The notes under the pieces are model-generated. The model worked only from the letters and a program-made list of their open reading frames with translations, made no database searches and was not told the DNA's origin. Source: CAVVAH01 sp963746175 (GTDB lineage: Bacteria > Actinomycetota > Actinomycetes > JACCUZ01). Taken from it: a stretch of 64,000 nucleotides of DNA. Positions 37,621-46,392 of this stretch are shown piece after piece (the first letter of the stretch is position 1; each line of letters begins with the position of its first letter). Made by a program: the position numbers and the translations under genes. The DNA lies in assembly GCA_963746175.1 (NCBI GenBank), contig CAVVAH010000008.1, positions 558,001 through 622,000 of the forward strand. Direction: 5' to 3'.

Positions 37621-37768
37621 CGCCGTCCGGCCGGTGTTGGCAGGTTCGACGACCCGCGCCGGATGGCTACGGTGGGACGTGCGGCAGTCATGGTGCGCCC
37701 ATCCAACCAACTCCGGTGCACCTGTGCGACACCCAGACGCGGGACCAGACGCGGACGTGAGGCGAGAC

Positions 37769-39118
37769 GTGAGCAACTTCCCCTTCGGCTTCAACCCGCC
37801 GTCCGACGACGACGGCTCCGGCGGCGAGCCGGTGCCGGGCGGCCAGGGGCCGCTCGACCCGCTGTCGGCCATGCTCGGCGGCGCGGGCGGCGACCTCGGG
37901 TCCGCCTTCACCCAGCTCGGCGCGCTGCTGTCGTACCAGGGCGGACCCGTCAACTGGGACCTCGCGCACGACGTCGCGCGGCAGGCCGTCAGCACCGCCG
38001 GCGACCGCTCCGTCGCGACCGCCGAGCGCGAGCAGGTCTACGAGGCGATGCGGCTCGCCGAGCTGTGGCTGGACGAGGTGTGCGGCTTCCCGGCGTCCGG
38101 CACGCAGGTCAAGGCCTGGAGCCGGGCCGAGTGGGTCGAGGCGACGCTGCCGCAGTGGCGGGAGCTCGTCGACCCGATCGCGGCCAGGGCCGTCGACGCG
38201 ATGGGCACGATGCTGTCCGGCGAGGGCGGGCCGATGGCCCAGCTCGGCGCAGTGCCCGAGCAGCTGGCGGCGATGACCGGACCGCTGCAGCAGATGATGC
38301 GCAGCATCGGCGGGGCGATGTTCGGGACCCAGGTCGGCCAGGCCGTCGGCGAGCTTGCCGGCGAGGTCGTCGGGTCGACGGACGTCGGGCTGCCGCTCGC
38401 GCCGGCCGGCGTCGCGGCTCTGCTGCCCGCCAACGTCACCGCCTTCGGCGCCGGCCTCGAGGTGCCCGCCGACCAGGTACGCCTCTACCTCGCGCTGCGC
38501 GAGTCGGCGCACCACCGGCTGTTCGCCCACGTCCCGTGGCTGCGTGCGCACCTGCTCGACGCCGTCGCGGCGTACGCCCGCGGTATCAGCGTCGACACCT
38601 CCCGGCTGGAGGAGGCGATGGGGACGATCGACCCGACCAACCCGGAGTCGCTGCAGCAGGCGCTCACGGGCGGCATGTTCGAGCCGGAGGACACCCCCGA
38701 GCAGAAGGCCGCGCTGGCCCGGCTGGAGACCGCGCTGGCGCTCGTGGAGGGCTGGGTCGACGAGGTCGTCGACGCCGCGGCCACCGGCCGGCTGCCGGCC
38801 GCCGGTGCGCTGCGCGAGACGGTGCGCCGGCGCCGGGCCACCGGTGGGCCGGCCGAGCAGACGTTCGTGTCGCTGGTCGGGCTCGAGCTGCGGCCGCGCC
38901 GGCTGCGGGACGCCGCCGAGCTGTGGCGGCTGGTGCTCGAGGCCCGTGGCCAGGACGGCCGGGAAGCGGTCTGGTCGCACCCCGACCTGGTGCCGACGAC
39001 CGACGACCTCGACGACCCGGCCGGCTTCGCGGCAGGAGGGTCGGCACCGCTGGACCTCTCCGGCCTCGACGACACCGAGGCGCCGCCGGAGCCGCCGGCT
39101 CCCGGTCCGGCCGCGTGA
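37769..39118 (+). CDS. DUF2342 zinc-dependent metalloprotease-like protein
   Basis: A 449-residue protein of the DUF2342 family (TIGR03624/03883-like), equivalent to Rv3195. Visible family blocks are NWDLAHDVARQAV, LDEVCGFPASG, MLSGEGGPMAQLG, FGTQVGQAVGELAGEVV, and LRESAHHRLFAHVPWLRAHL, where the putative metal-ligand HxxH-like motif lies. The start of the protein is Gly/Pro-rich and the end acidic. GTG 37769 follows GAGGCG. GTGA overlap with the NUDIX gene. Confidence 0.88.
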   Translation: MSNFPFGFNPPSDDDGSGGEPVPGGQGPLDPLSAMLGGAGGDLGSAFTQLGALLSYQGGPVNWDLAHDVARQAVSTAGDRSVATAEREQVYEAMRLAELWLDEVCGFPASGTQVKAWSRAEWVEATLPQWRELVDPIAARAVDAMGTMLSGEGGPMAQLGAVPEQLAAMTGPLQQMMRSIGGAMFGTQVGQAVGELAGEVVGSTDVGLPLAPAGVAALLPANVTAFGAGLEVPADQVRLYLALRESAHHRLFAHVPWLRAHLLDAVAAYARGISVDTSRLEEAMGTIDPTNPESLQQALTGGMFEPEDTPEQKAALARLETALALVEGWVDEVVDAAATGRLPAAGALRETVRRRRATGGPAEQTFVSLVGLELRPRRLRDAAELWRLVLEARGQDGREAVWSHPDLVPTTDDLDDPAGFAAGGSAPLDLSGLDDTEAPPEPPAPGPAA

Positions 39119-39669
39119 GCCCGCGCGACGACGCGCTGGCGACCCTGCGCGGTTGGCAGCCGCCCGGTCCCGACCAGGAGGAGCTGCGGGCGGCGTACGT
39201 CGGACACCTGGAGACGCACGCCGACGGCATCTGGAAGGACGGTCCGCCGGCGCACCTCACGGCCAGCGCGATGGTGCTCGACCCCGAGGGCGATCGGGTG
39301 CTGCTCACTCTGCACCGCAAGGGCGGCTTCTGGGCCGCGACGGGTGGGCACCTCGAGCCGGCCGACGCCACCCTGGCGGCCGCGGCGCTGCGGGAGGCCA
39401 CCGAGGAGTCCGGCGTGGGCGGGCTGCGGCTCGTCGGCCCCGGACCGGTCGACCTCGACCGGCACGCGCTGTCGTCCGCGTTCGGCCGCTGCCGCGAGCA
39501 CCTCGACGTGCGGTACGCCGTGGTGGCACCGCCGGGTGCCGAGCCGGTCGTCAGCGACGAGTCCGACGACGTCGCGTGGTTCCCCGCCGACGACCTGCCG
39601 CCCGGGGCCGTCGAGGACCTCGGCCGGCTGGTGCGGGCAGCGCAGGTCGCACTGCGCGGCGAGGGCTAG
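39115..39669 (+). CDS. NUDIX hydrolase
   Basis: A 184-residue NUDIX pyrophosphohydrolase. The NUDIX box GGHLEPAD...REATEESG has the exact Gx5Ex7REUxEExGU spacing. A preceding ASAMVLDPEGDRVLLTLHRK strand and GGFWAATGG fit. It hydrolyses a nucleoside-diphosphate-X substrate that cannot be told from sequence. Translation is coupled to the upstream protease (GTGA), and its stop codon overlaps the converging peptidase stop by 3 bases. Confidence 0.9.
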   Translation: MSPRDDALATLRGWQPPGPDQEELRAAYVGHLETHADGIWKDGPPAHLTASAMVLDPEGDRVLLTLHRKGGFWAATGGHLEPADATLAAAALREATEESGVGGLRLVGPGPVDLDRHALSSAFGRCREHLDVRYAVVAPPGAEPVVSDESDDVAWFPADDLPPGAVEDLGRLVRAAQVALRGEG

Positions 39670-40406
39670 TCGAAGAGCCGGTCGCTGACCTGCTCGGTAG
39701 GAGCGGGCTTCGCCGGCGCACGCCTCCGCGCCGGCCGCGGGACGGCGGCCGGGGCCGCACCCGCGGCAGCGGCCGACGTGTCGTCAGCGTCGTCAGCGCC
39801 TTCGCCGTCATCGGTGTCGGACAGCCCGAGATCGGCTGTGGCCGAGACGCCTTCGAGGTAGCCGCGGGCCCGCTCGGTGCGTGGGAACCGGTCGACGTGC
39901 GCCCAGAAGTCCGGCCCGTGGCCGGGCACCAGCAGGTGCGCGAGCTCGTGCAGCAGCACGTAGTCGACGACCCAGGACGGCATCCCCTGCAGCCGGGTCG
40001 ACAGCCGGATGCTGCCGTCGACGGGGGTGCAGGAGCCCCAGCGGGCGCCCTGGTTGCTCGCCCACCGGACGCTGCGCGGCCGGGCCCTGCCGTCCAGCCA
40101 GCGGGTCGAGAGGTCGCTCGCCCGGGCGAGCAGCTCGGTGTCGCTGGGCCGCAGCCGGGCGTCCTGGGCGGCCAGCCGCTCGAGCATGACCGTCACCCAG
40201 CGGCGCTCCTCGGCCCGGCTCATCCGGGCCGGGATCAGCACCACCGTGCGGTCCCCGTCGCGGTAGGCCGACACGGTCCGCCGGCGGCGCGCCGAGCGGC
40301 GGACGTCGACCAGGGGGGACTCCGCGGGGCCGGCCGCGCCCGGACCACTGCCCCGGCCCGCACGACCGGCCGCCTCGTCCCGGTCCCCGAGACCCCGCGC
40401 CGCCAT
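39666..40406 (-). CDS. YgjP-like M48-type zinc metallopeptidase
   Basis: A 246-residue protein with the DUF45/YgjP signature: RWGSCTP followed by LSTRLQGMPSWVVDYVLLHE and the HELAH zinc motif (LLHELAHLLVPGHGPDFW) with the third ligand region after it. About 60 C-terminal residues are a low-complexity Asp/Ala/Pro tail beyond the family core. Start at ATG 40406 (GTG at 40412 possible). Cytosolic. Convergent with the NUDIX gene. Confidence 0.87.
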   Translation of the reverse strand: MAARGLGDRDEAAGRAGRGSGPGAAGPAESPLVDVRRSARRRRTVSAYRDGDRTVVLIPARMSRAEERRWVTVMLERLAAQDARLRPSDTELLARASDLSTRWLDGRARPRSVRWASNQGARWGSCTPVDGSIRLSTRLQGMPSWVVDYVLLHELAHLLVPGHGPDFWAHVDRFPRTERARGYLEGVSATADLGLSDTDDGEGADDADDTSAAAAGAAPAAVPRPARRRAPAKPAPTEQVSDRLFD

Positions 40407-40635
40407 GCTCACCACGCTAGCGACTATTTTCTCTCCACAGCCGGTGGACGACGTCGTCGCAGGCCAGGGGCGTTGCGCATGATCATCCCCAGGGTTGTCC
40501 ACAGGGTGTGAACCGCCCGCTCCACAGCTGCGGGACGTCTGTCCCCACGACCGGCCCGGTCCGTCCACAGCTCGTCCACAGGCGCAGCGGCGCGGCCGTT
40601 GACGGGCCCGTGCCGGGCTCCTACGGTCCTCCTCG

Positions 40636-40714
40636 ACGAAGCCCCCGGCGCGACCGGCCGGGACGTCCGCAAGGGGAAGGCGGACGGTTCGGACGGCTGG
40701 CCCGGGGGCTTCGT
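40636..40714. repeat. Long inverted repeat, possible structured RNA
   Basis: ACGAAGCCCCCGG and its complement CCGGGGGCTTCGT, about 53 bases apart, enclosing a second inner pair (GTCCGC / GCGGAC). The nested arms would fold into a long hairpin or branched RNA. It lies downstream of the terminator at 40791 on the minus strand, and upstream of the peptidase gene. Confidence 0.5.
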
Positions 40715-40790
40715 GACGACCCACCCGGCGCCGCAACCCCCCAGCGGCGCCGAAGGCCCCGCGGCCTCCCCTCCGCCGCGGGACCGCCAG

Positions 40791-40839
40791 GGCGGGTCCT
40801 GGGACGGCAAACCCCCCCTGCGCCGTCCCGGGACCCGCC
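40791..40839 (-). terminator. Terminator of the enoyl-CoA hydratase gene
   Basis: GGCGGGTCCTGGGACGGC pairs with its complement (17 of 18) around a 13-base C-rich loop, starting 22 bases after the hydratase stop. Confidence 0.7.
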
Positions 40840-40861
40840 CACGGCGGCTCCCGGTGGCCGG

Positions 40862-41743
40862 TCAGCGGCCGGTGAACCGCGGCGGGCGCCGCTCCCGGGC
40901 CGCGCGCAGCCCCTCCTGCAGGTCGGCGGTCGCCAGGGTCACCGGCTGGGCGAGCGCCTCCCACTCCAGCGCGGCGTCGTACGACGCATGGCCGCCGCCG
41001 AGCAGGGCGCGCTTCGTGAGCCGGGTGGCCACCGGTGCGGCTGCCGCGGCCGCCGTGGCCGCGGCCAGCGCCGTCGGGAGCACCTCGGGGGCCGGCACCG
41101 CCCGGCTGACCAGCCCGGCCTCGGCCGCCTCGGTGCCGTCCAGCAGCCGCCCGGTGAGCAGCATCTCCCGGGCCAGGGCGAGGCCGGCGACCTCCGGCAG
41201 CAGGTAGGTCGAGGCCATCCCGGGGTGCATCCCGAGCGAGGTGAAGGGCATCCCGAGCCGGGCGTCGTCCGCCGCGTAGCGCAGGTCGCAGGCGAGCGCG
41301 ACTGCCAGCCCGGCGCCGATCGCCGGCCCGTTGACCGCGGCGATCGTGGGGACCTCGAGGTCCCGGACGGTGAGCCAGGCGCGGTAGAACGCGACCATCC
41401 GGGTGCGCAGCGAGTCGACCGTGGCGTCGGGCTCGGCGCCGATCCAGGACAGGTCACCGCCGGAGCAGAACGCCGTGCCGGCGCCCGTCACCACCACGGC
41501 CCGCACCTCCGGGTCGGTCCGCAGCACCCCCATGGCCCGGGCCCAGGAGTCCGTCATCGCCGCCGACATCATGTTCCGCCGGCCGGGCAGGTCGAGCGTG
41601 ACCAGGACGACGCCGTCGAGGCCGGGGGCGGTGCCCCGGGAGACGGTCAGGTCGGTCAGGTCGGCCAGCTCCCCGCCGTACGCCGTGAAGCCGTCGGGCG
41701 GCTCCGTGGGGGCGGTCCGCGGGGTGCTGCCGGGGTCGGTCAT
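40862..41743 (-). CDS. Enoyl-CoA hydratase/isomerase family protein
   Basis: A 293-residue crotonase-fold protein. Visible signatures: VVTGAGTAFCSGGDLSW (oxyanion-hole and CoA-binding loop), AAVNGPAIGAGLAVALACDL, and TSLGMHPGMAS with a downstream EAAEAGLVSRAVP. The glutamates usual for hydratase catalysis are not obvious in place, so isomerase or another crotonase activity is possible. ATG 41743. Transcribed leftward with its own terminator, opposite to the DUF5679 gene. Confidence 0.87.
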   Translation of the reverse strand: MTDPGSTPRTAPTEPPDGFTAYGGELADLTDLTVSRGTAPGLDGVVLVTLDLPGRRNMMSAAMTDSWARAMGVLRTDPEVRAVVVTGAGTAFCSGGDLSWIGAEPDATVDSLRTRMVAFYRAWLTVRDLEVPTIAAVNGPAIGAGLAVALACDLRYAADDARLGMPFTSLGMHPGMASTYLLPEVAGLALAREMLLTGRLLDGTEAAEAGLVSRAVPAPEVLPTALAAATAAAAAAPVATRLTKRALLGGGHASYDAALEWEALAQPVTLATADLQEGLRAARERRPPRFTGR

Positions 41744-41881
41744 GGCGTGAGCCTATTCACGCTCGACGCACGCTCAGACCCCCGCCTCCCACGCTTGCAC
41801 CCACGCCTGCTCTAGGGTGGTTCGCAGGTCCGGTCAGCGGCATTCCAGCCGGACACCGAACCCACCGACGAGGAGGACCCC

Positions 41882-42040
41882 GTGGCTGAGAGCTACACCG
41901 GAGACGCCTACTGCGTGAAGTGCAAGGAGAAGCGCGACTTCACCGGCGAGATCAAGGTCAGCGAGTCGGGCCGCCGCATGGCCCAGGGCATCTGCCCCGT
42001 GTGCGGCACCAAGCTCAACCGCATCCTCGGCAAGGCCTGA
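41882..42040 (+). CDS. DUF5679 zinc-ribbon protein (52 aa)
   Basis: A 52-residue protein: AYCVKCKEKRDF and GICPVCGTKLNRILGK, two CxxC pairs separated by 23 residues, a compact zinc ribbon of the DUF5679 family. GTG 41882 has GAGGAGG 8 bases upstream. A perfect terminator follows 28 bases after the stop. Possibly RNA- or DNA-binding; function unknown. Confidence 0.87.
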   Translation: MAESYTGDAYCVKCKEKRDFTGEIKVSESGRRMAQGICPVCGTKLNRILGKA

Positions 42041-42067
42041 CCGCCGAGCCAGGATCTGACAGACGCC

Positions 42068-42106
42068 CCGACGGGCGGTCTCCCCGCGAGGGAGGCCGCC
42101 CGTCGG
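42068..42106 (+). terminator. Perfect hairpin terminator
   Basis: CCGACGGGCGG-T-CTCCC pairs with GGGAG-G-CCGCCCGTCGG around CGCGA. Follows the DUF5679 gene. Confidence 0.85.
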
Positions 42107-42144
42107 TGTCCCCGGGCGCCGGTGACACCCCTAGGCTCGCCGCC

Positions 42145-43416
42145 GTGACCGACTGGGCCGCCCGGGTGCTCGCCGAGGTGGACGCCGCCGCCGAGGCCAC
42201 CGAGCAGCGGCTGGCGCAGCTCGTGCAGGTGCCCAGCGTGGGCGGCACCGACCCGGAGCACGAGATCCAGGCCGTGCTGGCCGAGGCGCTCGGCGAGCTC
42301 GGCCTCGAGTCCGACCACTGGCGGCTGCCGCTGCCCGAGCTGCTCGCCGACCCGGACTTCCCCGGCTCCGAGGTCGAGCGCGACGAGGCGTGGGGGCTCG
42401 TCGGCCGACTTCCCGGCCGCGGCGACGGCCCGGCCCTGCTGCTCAACGGGCACGTCGACGTCGTGCCGGTGGGCGACCCGGCCGCGTGGAGCACGCCGGA
42501 CGCGTTCTCCGGCCGGGTCGTCGACGGCGAGCTGCACGGCCGCGGCGCCTGCGACATGAAGGCCGGGCTGGTCGCGGCGCTGGCGGCGGTCGCCGCTGTC
42601 CGCCGGGCCGGCGCCCCGCTGCGCGGGGACCTGCTGCTCGCCTGCGTGCCCGGCGAGGAGGACGGCGGGCTCGGCACCTTCGCCACGCTGCGCCGCGGCT
42701 GGACGGCCGACGCCTGCGTGGTCCCCGAGCCCACCGGCCTGCAGCTGGTCACGGCGACCGCCGGCGCGCTGACGTTCCGGCTGCGCGTCCCGGGCCTGGC
42801 GACCCATGCGTCGCGGCGCACCGAGGGCGTCAGCGCCGTCGAGAAGCTCGTCCCGCTGCTCGCCGCGCTGCACCGGCTGGAGGCCGAGCGCAACGCCGAC
42901 GTGGACCCGCTGATGGCGCGCTGGCCATTGGCGTACCCGCTGTCGATCGGCCGGGTCCAGGCCGGCGACTGGGCGTCCAGCGTGCCGGACCTGCTGGTGG
43001 CCGAGGGGCGGCTCGGCGTGGCGCTCGACGAGCCGGTCGAGGCGGCGCGCACCGCGCTCGAGCACGCGGTGGCCGAGGCGAGCGCCGCCGACCCGTGGCT
43101 GCGCACGCACCCCGCGACGGTGGAGTGGTGGGGCGGCCAGTTCGCGTCCGGTCGGCTGGTGGCGGGCTCCGACCTGGCCGAGCGGGTCGCCGCGGCGCAC
43201 ACGGTCGCGAGCGGGTCCGGTGCGCCGGAGCGCTGGGGCGCGCCGTACGGCTCGGACCTGCGGCTGCTGGCCGGTGCCGGTATCCCGACGCTGCACTACG
43301 GCCCCGGCGACGCGGTGCTGGCGCACGCCCCCGACGAACGGGTGCCGCTCGCCGACGTGCACACAGCAGCCCGCACCCTCGCCCTGGTCGCCCTCGACGT
43401 CTGCGGCCTCACCTGA
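42145..43416 (+). CDS. M20-family deacylase/peptidase (ArgE/DapE-like)
   Basis: A 423-residue M20 metallohydrolase. Metal and catalytic residues: LLNGHVDVVPVGD, RGACDMKAGL, PGEEDGGLG (catalytic Glu pair), PEPTGL and a late YGPGDAVLAHAPDE with the last His. Dimerisation domain insert (TAGALTFRLRVPGLATHAS) is present. GTG 42145. Cleaves an N-acyl or peptide bond; substrate (acetylornithine, succinyl-diaminopimelate or a dipeptide) cannot be fixed. No partner genes. Confidence 0.88.
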   Translation: MTDWAARVLAEVDAAAEATEQRLAQLVQVPSVGGTDPEHEIQAVLAEALGELGLESDHWRLPLPELLADPDFPGSEVERDEAWGLVGRLPGRGDGPALLLNGHVDVVPVGDPAAWSTPDAFSGRVVDGELHGRGACDMKAGLVAALAAVAAVRRAGAPLRGDLLLACVPGEEDGGLGTFATLRRGWTADACVVPEPTGLQLVTATAGALTFRLRVPGLATHASRRTEGVSAVEKLVPLLAALHRLEAERNADVDPLMARWPLAYPLSIGRVQAGDWASSVPDLLVAEGRLGVALDEPVEAARTALEHAVAEASAADPWLRTHPATVEWWGGQFASGRLVAGSDLAERVAAAHTVASGSGAPERWGAPYGSDLRLLAGAGIPTLHYGPGDAVLAHAPDERVPLADVHTAARTLALVALDVCGLT

Positions 43417-43480
43417 CCCCAGCCACCCGGCTGTGGACAGCGGAGCGGGGCGAGCGGGGCCGTCGTGCCAGGCTCCGGGC

Positions 43481-44560
43481 ATGCCGCCGCACCGCCCGCA
43501 GCTGAAGACCGGCCTGCGCCGGGTCTGGCGCGACGGCAGCACCCTCCAGCTGGGCGTCGACCCGGCGCACGCAGTGGTCATCGGCGGCCTCGACCCCGGC
43601 GCGGCCCGGGTGCTCGAGAGCCTCGACGGCAGCCGCGACCTGCACGGTGTCGCGAGCTCGGCGGCCCGGCTCGGCGTCGACGCGGGGCGGCTCGACGAGC
43701 TGCTGGGCCTGCTCGCCCGGGCGGGCGTCCTCGAGGACGCCGCCGCCGACCAGCGGGCGCTGGTCGGCCTCGGCCGCGCCGAGCGCGACCGTCTGTCCCC
43801 CGACCTCGCGGCCGCCGCGCTGCTGCACCCGGTGTCGGACGGCGCGGTCGGGCTGCTGGCCCGGCGGCGGCAGGGCGTCGTGCAGGTGCTCGGCGCCGAC
43901 CGGGTCGGTGCCTCGGTCGTGACGCTCCTCGCGGCCGCGGGCGTCGGGGCCGTGCTCGTCGAGGACGCCGCGACGACCCGGCCGGGCGACGTCTCGCCCG
44001 CCGGCGCCTCGCCCGACGACGTCGGGTCGCGGCGCCAGGACGCCGCCACCCGCGCGGCGCGCCGGGTCGCGCCGTCGGTGCGCACGACCCTGCCGGCCGG
44101 GCGAGCAGCAGCGGACCTCGTCGTGCTGGCGGCCGGGCCCGGCGCGGACCCGGCGGTCACCGAACGGCTGCTGCGTGCCGGCACACCGCACCTGGTGGCG
44201 CGAGTCCGCGAGACCACGGGCGTCGTCGGTCCCCTGGTGCTCCCCGGCCGGTCGTCCTGCCAGCGCTGCCACGACCTGCACCGCGCCGACCGCGACCCCG
44301 CGTGGCCGAGCATCGCGGCCCAGCTTGCCGGCGGCAGCCGGCACCGGGTCGTCGCCTGCGACTCGGTCCTCGCGACAGCGGTCGCCGCACACGCCGCCTT
44401 GCAGGTGCTGGCCTTCCTCGACGGCGACCCGGCGCCCACGGCCGTCGACGGCACCCTGGAGATCGCCCAGCGAGACGGCCGGGTACGCCGCCGGAGCTGG
44501 CCGGTGCACCCGGCGTGCGGCTGCTCGTGGGGTCCCGATCCGACCGCGGAGCCCGCCTGA
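43481..44560 (+). CDS. ThiF/E1-like protein with a C-terminal cysteine cluster
   Basis: A 359-residue protein equivalent in position and type to Rv3196. The middle has a ThiF-like Rossmann core (VQVLGADRVGASVVTLLAAA, GxGxxG degenerate). Conserved CQRCHDLHRADRDPAWP and the final PACGCSW give three to four cysteines for a metal site. Such proteins resemble E1-like leader-binding partners in peptide-modification systems, but no precursor peptide gene is seen here. ATG 43481. Probably co-transcribed with the ABC1 kinase gene (63 bases away). Confidence 0.75.
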   Translation: MPPHRPQLKTGLRRVWRDGSTLQLGVDPAHAVVIGGLDPGAARVLESLDGSRDLHGVASSAARLGVDAGRLDELLGLLARAGVLEDAAADQRALVGLGRAERDRLSPDLAAAALLHPVSDGAVGLLARRRQGVVQVLGADRVGASVVTLLAAAGVGAVLVEDAATTRPGDVSPAGASPDDVGSRRQDAATRAARRVAPSVRTTLPAGRAAADLVVLAAGPGADPAVTERLLRAGTPHLVARVRETTGVVGPLVLPGRSSCQRCHDLHRADRDPAWPSIAAQLAGGSRHRVVACDSVLATAVAAHAALQVLAFLDGDPAPTAVDGTLEIAQRDGRVRRRSWPVHPACGCSWGPDPTAEPA

Positions 44561-44623
44561 GCACACCGGCTCCGGGCAGCCCCCGGCGGGGGGAGCCACC
44601 CGTACGGCCGGCCGGAGGGCAGG

Positions 44624-45994
44624 ATGGTTGACGTGGACGACCTTCCGCGCCGCGCCGCCGCGCGCACAGTCCGGCTCGCCGGCCTGCCGCTCGGCTATGC
44701 CGGACGCGCCACGATCGGGTTCGGCCGGCGGCTGGGCGGCCGCCCCGCCGAGCTGGTGGCCGCGGAGGTCCAGGCGCGCACCGCGGAGCAGCTGTTCAAG
44801 GTGCTCGGTGAGCTCAAGGGCGGGGCGATGAAGTTCGGGCAGGCCATGTCCGTCTTCGAAGCGGCCTTGCCGGAGAACCTCGCCGGTCCCTACCGCGAGA
44901 CGCTCACCCGGCTGCAGGAGGCCGCCCCGCCGCTGCCGGCCCGCACCGTGCACCGGGTGCTGGCGCGCGAGCTCGGCGACGACTGGCGGGGCCGGTTCGA
45001 GGTCTTCGACGACGTGCCGGCCGCCGCGGCCTCGATCGGCCAGGTGCACCGCGCGACGTGGGCCGACGGTCGAGAGGTCGCCGTCAAGGTGCAGTACCCC
45101 GGTGCCGGGGACGCTCTGCTGTCCGACCTCACGCAGATCGGCCGGATGAGCCGGCTGGTCGGCGTGCTGGTTCCCGGCCTCGAGGTCAAGCCGCTGGTGG
45201 TGGAGCTCAAGGCACGGGTCACCGAGGAGCTCGACTACGAGCTCGAGGCGCAGAGCCAGCAGGCGTTCGCGACGGCGTACGACGGCGACCCCGACGTCCG
45301 GGTGCCGCACGTCGTCCACGGCACCAAGCAGGTCCTGGTCAGCGAGTGGGTCGAGGGCACCCCGCTGTCGCGCGTCATCTCCGGCGGCAGCCAGGAGCAG
45401 CGCGACCGGGCCGGCCTGCTGCTCGCCCGGTTCCTCTTCTCCGGCCCGGGACGCACCGGCCTGCTGCACGCCGACCCGCACCCGGGCAACTTCCGCCTGC
45501 ACGACGACGGCCGGCTCGTCGTGCTCGACTACGGCGCCGTCAACCGGCTCCCCGACGGGCTGCCCGCGCCGATCGGGCCGCTGCTCCGGCTCGCCGTGGA
45601 GGGCGACGCGCAGGGAGTGTTCGACGGGCTGCGGGCCGAGGGCTTCGTGCGACCGGGAGTCGACCTGGACGCGGGACGGCTGCTGTCCTACCTGGCGCCG
45701 ATCCTCGACCCGGCCCGCGACGAGACCTTCCGCTTCAGCCGGGCCTGGCTGCGCAGTCAGGCGGTCCGGGTCGGCGACCCGCGCTCACCGGCGTACAGCA
45801 CCGGTCTCCGGCTCAACCTGCCGCCGGAGTACCTGCTCATCCACCGGGTCACCGCCGGCACGATCGGGGTGCTGTGCCAGCTCGGGGCCGAGGCTGCGTG
45901 GCGGGACGAGCTCAGCACGTGGCTGCCCGGCTTCGCCCCGCCCGAGCCGCGGAAGCGCACCACCCGCAAGCCAGCCCCCCGCAAGCCCGCCTGA
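44624..45994 (+). CDS. ABC1 (AarF/UbiB)-family atypical kinase
   Basis: A 456-residue ABC1-family protein, equivalent to Rv3197. Hallmarks are the KxGQ motif (AMKFGQAMSVF), the Ala-rich loop (AAASIGQVHRATW), the VAVKVQYPG lysine, and the catalytic loop HADPHPGNF followed by VVLDYGAV. ABC1 proteins act in quinone or lipid metabolism or in drug tolerance in mycobacteria. ATG 44624 follows GGAGGGC. It ends just before the first copy of a 68-base palindromic repeat. Confidence 0.92.
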   Translation: MVDVDDLPRRAAARTVRLAGLPLGYAGRATIGFGRRLGGRPAELVAAEVQARTAEQLFKVLGELKGGAMKFGQAMSVFEAALPENLAGPYRETLTRLQEAAPPLPARTVHRVLARELGDDWRGRFEVFDDVPAAAASIGQVHRATWADGREVAVKVQYPGAGDALLSDLTQIGRMSRLVGVLVPGLEVKPLVVELKARVTEELDYELEAQSQQAFATAYDGDPDVRVPHVVHGTKQVLVSEWVEGTPLSRVISGGSQEQRDRAGLLLARFLFSGPGRTGLLHADPHPGNFRLHDDGRLVVLDYGAVNRLPDGLPAPIGPLLRLAVEGDAQGVFDGLRAEGFVRPGVDLDAGRLLSYLAPILDPARDETFRFSRAWLRSQAVRVGDPRSPAYSTGLRLNLPPEYLLIHRVTAGTIGVLCQLGAEAAWRDELSTWLPGFAPPEPRKRTTRKPAPRKPA

Positions 45995-46016
45995 CCCGTC
46001 ACCGCCCGACCAACGT

Positions 46017-46084
46017 CGTTTGCGACCTCAGTCACGGACACGCCGAGCGAGACGTCGGCGTGTCGGGGATCCAGGTCGCAAACG
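46017..46084. repeat. 68-base palindromic repeat, copy 1
   Basis: Ends are CGTTTGCGACCT and its exact complement AGGTCGCAAACG. The interior has a CACGCCGA / TCGGCGTG partial stem. Copy 2 (56624-56691) has the same length and differs mainly in the centre. It lies 23 bases after the ABC1 kinase stop, in an otherwise short gap. REP- or MITE-like. Confidence 0.8.
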
Positions 46085-46113
46085 AGCGACCGTTGCTAGT
46101 GGGCGGGCGAGAC

Positions 46114-46305
46114 TTACCAGTAGTCGGAGTCGAGCTTGGCCTCCATCGAGCGCACGTGGGCGCGGCTGCACTGCTCGCAGTGGTGCACGGTCCGGCCGCG
46201 CTCGACGGCGGTGGCCCAGCCCAGCGGCAGCGAGGCGGCGGTAGCACCGCACAGCGCGCACGTCACGGCCTCGTCGGCGGCGACGTCGGGTTCCTCGGCG
46301 GGCAC
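46114..46305 (-). CDS. Small zinc-ribbon protein (63 aa)
   Basis: A 63-residue protein: VTCALCGATAASLPLGW and VHHCEQCSRAHVRSMEAKLD, two CxxC pairs 27 apart. Ends LDSDYW. Zinc-binding is likely; function unknown, though similar small proteins are common in actinobacteria. GTG 46305. Divergent from the DUF2975 gene, with a palindromic operator between them. Confidence 0.75.
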   Translation of the reverse strand: MPAEEPDVAADEAVTCALCGATAASLPLGWATAVERGRTVHHCEQCSRAHVRSMEAKLDSDYW

Positions 46306-46340
46306 GGGGCCAGCCTCTCACCCGTACGGGTACTGGCCAG

Positions 46341-46361
46341 ATCTATCGAGAGACGATAGAT
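46341..46361. promoter_or_regulatory. Palindromic operator before the DUF2975/Xre pair
   Basis: ATCTATCG-AGAGA-CGATAGAT, a perfect 8-base inverted repeat with 5-base spacer. It lies 31 bases upstream of the DUF2975 start codon, between diverging genes. An A/T-rich palindrome in such G+C-rich DNA suggests a repressor site; autoregulation by the downstream Xre-type protein is a guess. Confidence 0.5.
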
Positions 46362-46392
46362 TTCTCCCGTACGTCGATCAGAGGGAGGCTCC

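Larger units (their letters stand above)
40407..40861. other. 455-base intergenic region rich in inverted repeats and TCCACAG
   Basis: Two leftward genes are separated by a gene-free 455 bases. Its left part (40430-40590) has five TCCACAG motifs, one with the exact DnaA-box TTGTCCACA (40495 area). Its right part holds an imperfect long inverted repeat (40636-40714) and a strong terminator (40791-40839). Confidence 0.55.
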
